Below, piece after piece: positions 1 to 10,200 of a DNA stretch of 64,000 nt. The notes beneath the pieces were generated by a model. The model made no database searches and was not told where the DNA came from. It saw nothing but the letters and a program-made list of their open reading frames with translations. Within the stretch, counting starts at the first letter, position 1, and each line of letters begins with the position of its first letter. The stretch lies in NCBI GenBank assembly GCA_003389325.1, contig QQVE01000048.1:1-64000 (forward strand), in the 5' to 3' direction. The stretch is from Planctomycetota bacterium. Lineage in GTDB: Bacteria > Planctomycetota > Planctomycetia > Pirellulales > PALSA-1355. The position numbers were made by a program, and so were the translations under genes.

Positions 1-1707
1 GGGATTCGCATCGCTGACCGTCACCATCCGCGGGTCCGGGTCTTTCGCATAGCCCGGGGGCGCCACGGTTTCTTTGATCTCGTAGTCGTCGGCCAGCACG
101 TACATCACGACGTCGTTGATCGTGGCCGTCGTCACCAGGAATTGGCCGTCGTCGTCGTCCTGGTCGTACGGACCGTTGTCCACGACGTCCAGCGTCCCGG
201 TGCCGGTGTAGGGATTCGGCGTGATCTGGAACGTCGCACCTCCCAGCAGCAGATTCTCGCCCGCCGCGTCTCGCTTCTCCCACTCGATCGAACGCTCGAC
301 GTCCTCAAGACACGTGATTTGCACGTCATCCACGTACCAGCCTTCGGGATCCAGCGGCGGGGCTTCGCCGGTGTCAAACAGGAAGTGAATGCGGATCGTC
401 TGGCCGTTGAATTCTGAGATATTCTCGGTCGAGGTGAGCCACAGATCGCCGCCGGTGCGCGGCAGCGAGCCGCCGGCCCGGTCCTTGATCAGCGTCAGTC
501 CGCCGTTGTGCTCGACGTACACCTCGACGATGTCCACGTCGAGCGCCGGCCGCGTGTCGAGCAGGTAGCTGAAGCTCAAGATCGACGTACCCGAATCGCA
601 CAGCTCGATCTGGTCCGAAATCAGCACGCCTTTGTGCGACTGCAGCACGGGGTAGTTGCCGCCGCCGGTCGGGGTCTCGAATTGGCCGTAATACCAACTG
701 TGCGACACGGAGTGGTTCAGCAGTTGGTCGCGAAACCGCCCCAGCGAAAAATGCCAGTAGCCGGGCAGGTCGCGGGGATGGTCGTTCACCGGCGTGTACT
801 GGCCGTTGCCGTCCTCGAAGTCCTCGTGATAGATCTGCCGCAGGGTCTCCGGATCGGGCTGGAAATCGAGATCGCCCCAGATGCCGCGCGCCGGGGCCTG
901 CAGCGCAATCGGGCTGCGGGCTCCCGTGGCCGGGTCGATTTCGACCAGCGAGCCGTCGGGGCCGCCGCTTCCCACCAGCGCGTCCATCTCGGCCCAGTAG
1001 GCCAGACCGCTGAGCGGCTCGTTGCCGCTCAAGCGCTTGCTGCTCTGCACACTCAGCGTGTCGGCATCGAGTTCCAACAACATCCGCACGTTGACCGCCG
1101 GCGTGGTGGCGTAGTAGAGCGTGTCGGCATCGGCAAACGCCAGTCCGCCAACCTCCCCGTCGCTCACGGGTCCGCCGACCAGCGTCGCGGTGCCGGCGGT
1201 GCTAAGCGTGTAGATCTCGCCGCCGCGATCCGCGCCGTCGTGATCGGAGCGCACGGCATAAAGCGTGCTCGTGCCGGGCCGCACGGCCAGGTCGCCGATG
1301 CTGATACCGCCGGAGATCGCCACGCGGCTCAACTCGACGCCGGTGGCCGGATCGATCTCAATCAGGCTGCTCGACGAGCCGGGACCGTCGGTGGTCGTGC
1401 CGAACAGCCGCCCGTCGGGCAGAAAGGCGATGCCGCTGATGCCTTCGCTGCGAATCGCTTCGTAAGCGAACAGCGGCATCTGCTCGCCACTGGCCAGATC
1501 GGCCGCCAGCGTCAGCCCCGCATTCGTGGGACTGGCCACCGAGTCGTCGATGCCGCCGAACACCAGCGGTTGCACCGAAAGCAACGAACGGTCTTCCAGC
1601 GGTTCGACGAGCAATCGTCGCAAGCGGCGAACATTGCGGGGCGCGAGCAGAGAGGAACGAGCGCGCCGCCGCGGGACGGGCGTGGGTTGCATCAACGGCT
1701 TCGGCAT
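1..1707 (-). CDS. LEPR-XLL-type secreted protein, 3' end outside window
   Basis: The minus-strand frame is open from ATG at 1707 to the window edge, so about 569 residues are visible and the C-terminus is missing. A basic, Arg-rich start is followed around residues 30-45 by LLVEPLEDRSLLS, the planctomycete LEPR-XLL-type motif also present in the next two genes. Residues ~50-280 read as beta-propeller-like repeats (EIDPATG, ISGIAFLPDGRLFG, SLVEIDPATG). Residues ~290-470 resemble a jelly-roll domain of the kind found at the end of immune-inhibitor-A/M6-like proteases, ending in EGWYVDDVQITC. A likely role is a surface or exported structural protein; no catalytic motif is visible. An in-frame stop lies 30 codons upstream, so ATG 1707 is the best start, though its ribosome site is weak. 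Confidence 0.75.
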   Translation of the reverse strand, partial: MPKPLMQPTPVPRRRARSSLLAPRNVRRLRRLLVEPLEDRSLLSVQPLVFGGIDDSVASPTNAGLTLAADLASGEQMPLFAYEAIRSEGISGIAFLPDGRLFGTTTDGPGSSSSLIEIDPATGVELSRVAISGGISIGDLAVRPGTSTLYAVRSDHDGADRGGEIYTLSTAGTATLVGGPVSDGEVGGLAFADADTLYYATTPAVNVRMLLELDADTLSVQSSKRLSGNEPLSGLAYWAEMDALVGSGGPDGSLVEIDPATGARSPIALQAPARGIWGDLDFQPDPETLRQIYHEDFEDGNGQYTPVNDHPRDLPGYWHFSLGRFRDQLLNHSVSHSWYYGQFETPTGGGNYPVLQSHKGVLISDQIELCDSGTSILSFSYLLDTRPALDVDIVEVYVEHNGGLTLIKDRAGGSLPRTGGDLWLTSTENISEFNGQTIRIHFLFDTGEAPPLDPEGWYVDDVQITCLEDVERSIEWEKRDAAGENLLLGGATFQITPNPYTGTGTLDVVDNGPYDQDDDDGQFLVTTATINDVVMYVLADDYEIKETVAPPGYAKDPDPRMVTVSDANP

Positions 1708-2377
1708 TTTGTTGGAGCGACTCCGCGCGGGAGACGAAACGCGAGCTAGTGTTCATCCTTTGCATCGCCGGCGCGCAGCCGGCCTGGCCGCGCCGTCGGC
1801 GCGTACGATCACGTTTGCCGATCCGTGGTACCGTGCAGTCTTGCACAGCCTGCGCGGCTGCGTGCCGCGCCGTGCCGTCGCTCCATGGACATGTCCGCGT
1901 TCGATATGCGACCCGAGCGAATCGCATCGCGAATGAGACGGCCCGTCTCTCTCGATTCCGAAGCGCCCTTCAACATAGTAGGGCGGTAGGGAGAGTCAAG
2001 CATCTGCGGGCCGCGACGGTCCGTGAGGTCGGTCCGATTAGCGCTACCGTTTTGGCAGTAAATCCTGCGGGATCAGCAAAGTTTCGCGCGCCGGGGAGTG
2101 CCGCTTGTCAGAATCGCGCTTGGAGTGCCAAAAAAGCGGGTGGCAAGCTTGACATTGGTTATAGCTGTAAGTACGGTCGGCGGGGGAAGGGGCAAACTTC
2201 ACACGCGCACCTGTATCAACCACAGAGGCGCGTCAAAGGAACAGAGAGGCAGGCATTCCAGTCGTTCGATGCGGCGGGCTGACCTGGAATCCTGTCGCGA
2301 CTCACACGGAAGCGAGTAGGCGATGTCAAGGCTAGGGAGTACATCTGTGCTTAACTCGTTTATTGTGAGGGTCACTC
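1708..2377. other. 670-base gap between divergent surface-protein genes
   Basis: No convincing gene is visible. Short frames here are Arg-rich shadows. A TTGACA at 2149-2154 followed 17 bases later by TACGGT could be a weak promoter for the downstream gene. A good ribosome site (GAGGG) lies just before ATG 2378. The region must hold the promoters of both divergent surface-protein genes. Confidence 0.4.
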
Positions 2378-3892
2378 ATGTTTCGATTTGGCAAGCGCGC
2401 CACCAAGCGCGGTGGCAGGTCGCGGCGCTACCAGCCTAAGCGGCGGTTCGGCTGCGAATCGCTCGAGCTGCGGGCCATGCTCAGCGGCGTGGTCAACGTA
2501 GACGTCGTCGGGGGCAACCTCTACATCTACGGCGACGGCTCGAACAACCAGGTCGAGATCTACCAGAATCCCGCCGTGGGTTCTTTCCACATCTCGAGCC
2601 CCGACGACACGCTGTTCACCTTCAACGGCGTCAATCCCCCCACGTTCCAGCAACTGGACGTCAACGGCGTGATCAACGACATCGAGGTCTACCTCGAAGA
2701 CGGCAACGACACGTTCCGCTTCCTGGGACGGCAGGCCGGCGGCCAGTCGAGCGTGCAGCAAAACCTGTACATCGAGAACTGGGACGGCAGCAACGTTAAC
2801 GAGATCATCGACACGCTGGTCAACGGCTACTTCGAGGTCTACAAGGATCCCACTTCGAGCGGCTACGCCGAGCTGTTGATCCGCGATTCGAAGATCATCG
2901 GCTACACCGACATCGACAACTTCGGCAACGGCGAAGGCGATACTAAGACCACGATCGACAACAGCATCCTGGAAGACTACCTCGAGATCTACAATCCGTA
3001 CGGCTCGAACACCGTCGACGTGCTGTCCAACTCGCAGTTCGGCACTGGCCAGTTCATCGATCCGGCCCAGCCGATCATCTACATCGACAACGATGGCGGG
3101 GCCAGCCGTATCTCGTTCGCCGGCTCCAGCCAGGTAGCCGGCCCGGGCACCACGACCGTCTACGGTGCCATCGAGATCTTCAACGGCTTCAACCCCGAGG
3201 GCACGCTGAACTACCTGACGCTGCAAAGCGTCAACGTGCTGGGCTACATCGAGGTCGTCAACTACGACGGCGACACCAAGACGATGGTCCTCGACACCAC
3301 CACCGGCAGCTCGTCGGTCGTGCCGCCGGGTGGCAGCTTCGTCATCGAGAACGAAGACGGATACGACACCTTCGAGATGAAGGACAGCGATATCCCCTGG
3401 GGCCTCTACATCGACAACGACTTCGGCGGCGAGGGCCAACGGAACTACGGCAGCGCCACCAGCATTGTCGACAGCAGCCTCGGTGGCCTGCTCAATCCGT
3501 TGAGCGACTACGCCTTCGAGTTGTATGGCGACGACGGGGCCGACTCGGTCACGATCTCCGGCAGCACCCTGGCCGCCGGCGTGTACCTCGACCTGTACGA
3601 CGGGCAAAACAGCGCCACGCTGCAAAACTCGTCGATGTCGGGCTTCGAGTACTATGGCGGCAACGGCGACGACATCGTCACCATCGACAACACCACGATC
3701 CTGTACTACGTCTACATCTACCTCTACGAGGGCGCCGACGAGCTCCATATGATGAATATGGACTACGCCACCCAGTGGCCGAGCATCCTGCTCGACATCG
3801 TCGAGATCGACGGCGGACTCGGAGTCGACACGCTGACCGGTGCCAAGCCGCCGGCCAACGTCTACCAGAACTTCGAGTTCGAGTTGCCGTAG
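2378..3892 (+). CDS. LEPR-XLL-type acidic surface protein
   Basis: 504 residues. A strongly basic N-terminus (about 30 residues with many Arg/Lys) leads into ESLELRAMLSG, a variant of the LEPR-XLL motif. The remainder is rich in Asp, Asn, Gly and Tyr with irregular repeats such as YIDNDGG, YGDDGADSVTISGS and NGDDIVTIDN. These resemble calcium-binding, beta-helix-forming repeats in which residues stack in parallel coils. No catalytic residues are recognisable. It is preceded by GAGGG at a good distance from the ATG and followed by a strong terminator, so it is probably transcribed alone. It likely acts outside the cytoplasm as a surface or matrix component; the export route is inferred from the motif only. 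Confidence 0.75.
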   Translation: MFRFGKRATKRGGRSRRYQPKRRFGCESLELRAMLSGVVNVDVVGGNLYIYGDGSNNQVEIYQNPAVGSFHISSPDDTLFTFNGVNPPTFQQLDVNGVINDIEVYLEDGNDTFRFLGRQAGGQSSVQQNLYIENWDGSNVNEIIDTLVNGYFEVYKDPTSSGYAELLIRDSKIIGYTDIDNFGNGEGDTKTTIDNSILEDYLEIYNPYGSNTVDVLSNSQFGTGQFIDPAQPIIYIDNDGGASRISFAGSSQVAGPGTTTVYGAIEIFNGFNPEGTLNYLTLQSVNVLGYIEVVNYDGDTKTMVLDTTTGSSSVVPPGGSFVIENEDGYDTFEMKDSDIPWGLYIDNDFGGEGQRNYGSATSIVDSSLGGLLNPLSDYAFELYGDDGADSVTISGSTLAAGVYLDLYDGQNSATLQNSSMSGFEYYGGNGDDIVTIDNTTILYYVYIYLYEGADELHMMNMDYATQWPSILLDIVEIDGGLGVDTLTGAKPPANVYQNFEFELP

Positions 3893-3924
3893 TACGCCAG
3901 ACGGATCAACTTCAGGCACGCATC

Positions 3925-3966
3925 ACGTGCCGCGGCTCCCAGCGGGCCGCGGCACGTTTTCTTTTG
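3925..3966 (+). terminator. Rho-independent terminator
   Basis: A perfect 12-base-pair stem (3925-3936 with 3946-3957, core GTGCCGCGGC/GCCGCGGCAC) encloses a 9-base loop and is followed by TTTTCTTTT. It sits 33 bases after the stop of the acidic surface protein and before the Calx-beta gene. Confidence 0.9.
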
Positions 3967-4228
3967 CCGCCCTGCCCCCCGCTCCCGGTCTCGGAGACGC
4001 GTGCTCGGAAAGCACAACGAGCTGGGCGCTTGGCGTCCGCTCTGCCGACGGTGACGTTTGTAGCGGCTATTTCCGGCGTGCCGGCTCCGCGGGCGGCCCC
4101 CGGTACTTGAATCCCCGAGGTCCTCCAACCAATATGAAATGGCGTGTCCCTCTGGGTGGCACTTTCCGCAGGGAGCGGCCCACTTTGCCGCCGGCGAATC
4201 TAAACCTGCAAAACGACCGGACAGCAAG

Positions 4229-7200
4229 ATGGGCAAGGCATTCGCACAAGGCTCCCGCTCCCTTTCGCGCGGCCGCCGGAAACACCGCCGCGCGCCGGGT
4301 TCGAGATCCGACACTTCCAGCCTTGGACCGCGCAAGCTGCTGTTCGAGCCGCTGGAAAGCCGCCGCGTGCTGACCATCGACCTGCAGGTGCGCTACGAGT
4401 TCGCTGACACCGACGGTCAGGCCGTCGACACGCTCCACGTCGGCGACGAGTTTCTGCTGCGGGCCTACGTGCAGGACATTCGCGACAACCCCTCGGGCAT
4501 CTTCCAGGCGTTCTTCGACGTCGGCTACAGCGCGTCGCTGATCTCGACGACCAGCCAGCAAATCACGCACGGCGTCACGTTCAACCAGGGCACTTTCGGC
4601 AGCCTGGCCACGGCGGGCCTCATCGACGACGTCGGCGGCGTCGATACCGACCAGCAGGCCCCGATTCCGCCCGGCGCCGAGCTGTTGTTGTTCAGCGTTC
4701 AGTTCCAGGCCGACAGCGCCGGTCAGCTCAGCCTTGCCAGCGCCCTGCCCTCGAATCCCGGACGGCAGCCGCTGTTCTTCTCGCCGGCCACGAACGTCGC
4801 GCTGGCCGACATCGTCTTTGTCGATACCTCGATCACCATCGAGGAAGCCGTCGGTCCCCGGCTAAGCGTCGCCAAGGTGCAGGACGGTAACGAGGCGGGA
4901 GCCGTCGCCGGTTCGTTCCAGATCACGCAGTCGGAAATGACCGGCAGTCCGACTGTCGTGAGCTACACGCTCGGCGGAGCGGCCATCAACGGCACCGACT
5001 ACACGCAGCTCACCGGCACCGCCACCATTCCCGCAGGCAGCACTTCGACCACGGTCATCATCGCCACGATCAACGATCTGATCGTCGAAGGCACCGAGGA
5101 CGTCACGATCACGCTGGACGACGTCCTGCAGGGCGACCCGTCCGTACAGATCGACGGCAGCGCCAACACGGCTTCGCTGAACATTTTGGACAACGACACC
5201 GCCCAGGTCAGCGTCGCCACGACAACCAGCGGTAACGAAAGCGGGCCGACGGCTATCGTGTTCACCGTCGCTCAAACGCGGGCAAGCTCGCAAAACACGG
5301 TCATTGCGCTTGGCTACGGCGGAACAGCCACCCAAGGCAGCGATTTTTCTACTCCGCCAACCAGCGTTACTATTCTGGCCGGCCAGACAACTGCCGCGAT
5401 TACCGTGCCGGTGATCAACGATACGCTGGTCGAAGCGAACGAGACGCTGACCGTTACCCTGTCGAATATCGTCTCCGCTCAATCGGGCATCACGATCCAG
5501 CCGGGCGCCGCGTCGGCAACGGCCATGATCAACGACAACGACTCGGCCCAGCTCCGCATCGCCGGCACCACGCCCGGCGCCGAGGCCGGACCCACCGCCG
5601 GTGTGTTCACGATCACCCAGACCGCTCAAAGCTCGACGGCCACCGTCATCGTTGTCTCGTTCGCCGGCACCGCTGCCGCCGGCGCCGACTACACCCAGCC
5701 GAGCCAGACCGTGACCATCGCCGCCGGCGCCACCAGCGCCACGATCACGGTGCCGGTCATCAACGACAACATCGTCGAGGGCGATGAGACCGTTGTGGTG
5801 CGGCTGGAATCGAAGACCGGCGACCCGCAAGTCACGATCGACCAGGCCCAGCGCGAAGCCTCGATCACGATCGCCGACAACGATACCGCGCAAGTGCGCA
5901 TCACCGATTCGAGCGACGGCAGCGAAGACGGGCCGCAGAACGGCACCTTCACCCTCACGCAGACAGCCGTAAGCGACGCCGACACGGTCCTCAGCTACAC
6001 GCTCGGCGGCACCGCCACCTCGGGCAGCGACTACACGCCGCTGGGCGGCACGGTCACCATCGCCGCGGGCGAGACGACCGCCACGATCACCGTGCCGGTC
6101 ATCGACGACGACCTGAGCGAGGGCCCGGAAACGGTGATCCTCACGCTCGACGCGATCGAGCAGGGCAGTCCCGGCATCACGATCGACGGCGCCTTCGACG
6201 AGCGCTCGCTTTCGATCGAAGACGACGATCCGGTGTTCGTGACGATCGCCAGCGCGAACAACGGCAACGAGGAGGGCCCCACGGCCGGGCTGTTCATCAT
6301 CTCACAAACCGGAATGACCGATGTCGACACCGTCCTGGCGCTGAGCGTCGCCGGCACGGCCACCTCCGGGGATGATTACGAGTCTCTGCCCGCAACGGTC
6401 ACGATTGCCGCCGGAACGACCTCGGTCCTGTTGGATGTGACGGTACTCGACGACAACCTGATCGAGGGCGACGAGAGCGTCATGGTGACGCTGGCCGAGC
6501 TGCTCGCGGGCGACGATCGCGTGCAGATCGACAGCAACAACGAAAGCGTCTCGCTGACGATCACCGACAACGACACGGCCACCGTGAGCGTCGCCGCTAC
6601 CAGCAACGGCGCCGAAGACGGCACACAGAGCGGCGTGTTCACCGTCACCCAATCGGCCATCAGCCCCCTAGATACCGTCATCGTCTACTCGCTCGGCGGC
6701 ACCGCCACCGCCGGCAGCGACTACACGGCCCCCGGCGACACCGTCACCATCGCGGCCGGCACGACCGTGGCCATGATCACGGTGCCGGTGCTCGACGACA
6801 ACCTGGTCGAAGCGGACGAGACGGTGGCGATCACGCTCGATTCGCTCAGCGCTAGCCACCCGCAGGTCAGCCTCGACCCGGCCGGGGACGAAGCGTCGTT
6901 CACGATCGAGGATGACGATGAGGCGCTGGTGCGCATCGCGGCAACGAACAATGCCGCCGAGCTCGACGAGGTCGACGGGCTGTTCACCATCACCCAAACG
7001 GCCCCCAGCTCGACGCCGACGGTGATCGCCTATTCCATCTCCGGCACCGCCACGCCGGGCGACGACTACACGGCGCTGTCCGGCACGGTCACCATCGCCG
7101 CCGGCGCGACCAGCGCCACGATCGCGGTGCCCGTGATCGACGACGACGTGCTGGAAGACGTCGAAAGCGTGATCGTCACGCTCACGCAAATCACCAGCGG

Positions 7201-10200
7201 CGACCAACAGATTACGATCGACCCGGCCCAGGACGAGGCGACCGTGCTGATCGTCGACGACGAGACGCCGCAGGTGGGTGTTTTCGGCACCACCGACGCC
7301 GACGAGTCGGGCACCGACGGCCTGTTCACCGTTCGCCAAACGCTCGTCACCGACGTCGACACGGTCGTCCGCTACACCGTCGCCGGCACCGCCACCGAAG
7401 GAGCCGACTACGCGGCCCTGACCGGCACGGTCACGATCGCCATGGGCACCAACTCCGCGACGATCGACGTGGCCCTGCTGGCCGACAACCTGATCGAAGG
7501 CGACGAGTCGGTGATCATTCGGCTCGAGGAGATCCTCAGCGGCGACGAGAGCCTGATTCTGGATGTGGTCAACCAAGAGGCCGACATCACGATCGCCGAC
7601 GACGAGACCGGCCTCGTCAGCATCGCGGCGGCCGACGGCGACGAAGAGGGCCCCGCGAACGCCAGCTTCGTCATCACTCAGGACGGCATCTCCGGCGAGG
7701 ATACCGAAATCTCGATCGCCGTCGCGGGCACGGCAACCGAAGGCGACGACTACGCCAGCATCACGCGCAGCGTGACGATCCCCGCCGGCGAGACGAGCGT
7801 CACCCTCACGATCGACGTCAACGACGACGACCTGGTCGAAGGGGACGAAACGATCGAGATCGCACTGGATGAAATTACCGCCGGCAGTCCGCTGGTGAGC
7901 ATCGACACCAACAACGACGAAGCCGCCGCCACGATCGCCGACAACGACGCCGCGCTGGTGTCGATCACCGCCGGCGACGACGGCGACGAGGACGGTCCGA
8001 CGGCCGGACAGTTTACCGTCTCGCTCTCCAAGGCCAGCGCAACCGATACGGTGGTGGCTTATTCCATCGCCGGTAGCGCCACGTCGGGCGACGACTACGA
8101 GACTCTGGCCGGCAGCGTAACGATTGCCGCGGGCGAAACCTCTGCCGTGATCGACGTCTCGGTCCTGGACGACAATGTGGTCGAAGAAACAGAAACCGTC
8201 ATCGTTACACTCGGCCAGATCACCGGATTGCCCGAGATCACGCTCGATGTCGCCAACGACGACGCCGAGATCACTATTTCCGACAACGACTCGGCCACGA
8301 TCAGTGTCGCCGTGGACACCGGCGGCAGCGAGACCGGACCGGGCAGCGTCGTGTTCATCGTCTCGATGAGCCAACCCAATGCCAGCAACGTCGAAGTCAC
8401 CTACACCCTGGGTGGCACCGCCACCAGCGGCGACGACTACACCGCCCCGGCGACCACCGTGATGCTGCCCGCCGGCACGACCTCGACCACCATCTCCATT
8501 CCGGTCGTCGACGACTCGCTGTTGGAAGGCCCCGAAACGCTGACCATCGAGTTGACCGAGATCAGCGGCTTTTCGGGCGACGCTACGATCGACGAGAACA
8601 ACAACACGGCCTCGGCCAACATCGCCGATAACGAGACGGGCCTGGTGAGCGTCGCCGCCACCGGCAACGGCAGCGAGGACGGACCCGTCGCGGGGCAGTT
8701 CACCGTCACGCAGGACGGCATCACCGACACCGATACCGTGGTCACGTTCACGCTCTCCGGCACGGCCACGCCGGGCGACGACTACGCGTCGTTCTCCGGC
8801 ACGGTCACAATTGCCGCCGGCACGACCTCGGCCACGATCGACGTCAGTGTGATCGATGACGATATCATCGAGGGGGACGAAACCGTGATCGTCACGCTCG
8901 ACTCGATCACCGCCGGCGACGATTTGCTACAGATCGACGAGAACGCCGGCGATGCACTGGTGACCATCACCGACAACGACTCCGGCCTGATCAGCATCGC
9001 CGCCGGCGACGACGTGGCCGAAGACGGCCCCACCATGACCACCTTCACCGTCACCCAGGACGGCGTGTCCGACGTCAACACGGTGATCGGCTACACCGTC
9101 AGCGGCACGGCCACCTCGGGCAGCGACTTCACCGCTCTGAGCGGCACCGTGACGATTCTGGCCGGCGAAACGTCGGCCGTGATCGACCTGACGGCGCTCG
9201 ACGACGCGATTGTCGAGGGCACCGAAACGGTGATCGTCACGCTGACCGAAATCACCAGCGGCGCTTCGCAACTGGCGATCGACACCGCCAACGACTCGGC
9301 CTCGGTTTCAATCGCGGACGACGACTCGGCCCTGGTCAGCATTTCCCAAACGACCGACGGCAGCGAAAGCGGACCCACAGCCGGCACGTTCACCGTCACG
9401 CTGTCGGCCGTCAGCTCGAGCGATACCGTCGTCAGCTACACGGTCAGCGGCTCGGCCACGTCGGGCAGCGACTTCACCGCGCTACCCGGCACGGTGACGA
9501 TTCCCGCCGGCCAGACGACGGCTGTGATTACCGTGCCGGTGCTCAACGACACCGCGGTCGAAGGCAGCGAAGACGTCACCGTGACGCTCACCGACGTCAC
9601 CCAGGGCGGCAACATCGACGTCGACACCTCGGCCGACGAGGCCACGCTCGACATCGCCGACAACGACACCGCGACGATCCAGTTCGCCGCGGCCAGCAGT
9701 TCCACCTTCGAGGTTGACGGCTCCCACAGCATCGTCGTGCGGCTGTCGATTCCCGGTGGCGGCACGCTCCAGCGGGCGGTCACGGTGAACATCAGCGTCG
9801 CCGGCGGCACCGCCACTGGCGCCGACTTCACGCTGGGCACGACTTCGGTCACGTTCGCCGCCGGCAGCCAGAACGGCGCCGAGCGGACCGTCAACATCAC
9901 GCTCACCGACGACGGAGTGCTCGAAGACGACGAAACGCTGGAACTCGAGTTGGCCATCGGCAGCGACGGCACCGGTGGGCAGGTCTCGCTCGGCTCGCCC
10001 GATAGCCATACCGTCACGATCGTCGATGACCCGGTCACCGGCGAGATCTCCGGCTACACCTGGGTCGACGGCAACGGCAACGGCAGCCGCGACGAAGGCG
10101 AATTGCCGATCATGGACGTCGTGATCCGCCTGGTGGGCGTCGACAACCAGGGCCAGAACGTCCAACGCGAGACCGTGACCGACGCGACCGGCAGTTACTC

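Noticed and set aside
508-1749. Plus-strand 413-residue frame
   Set aside because: It is the shadow of the minus-strand LEPR-XLL gene; His/Arg/Val-rich composition and no recognised domain.
2372-3919. 515-residue minus-strand frame opposite the acidic surface protein
   Set aside because: Val/Asp/Arg repetitive shadow; the plus-strand frame has the LEPR-XLL motif, ribosome site and terminator.
4852-10030. CRISPR-like repetition
   Set aside because: Repeats are ~343 bases, coding and diverged, with no short spacers or cas genes.
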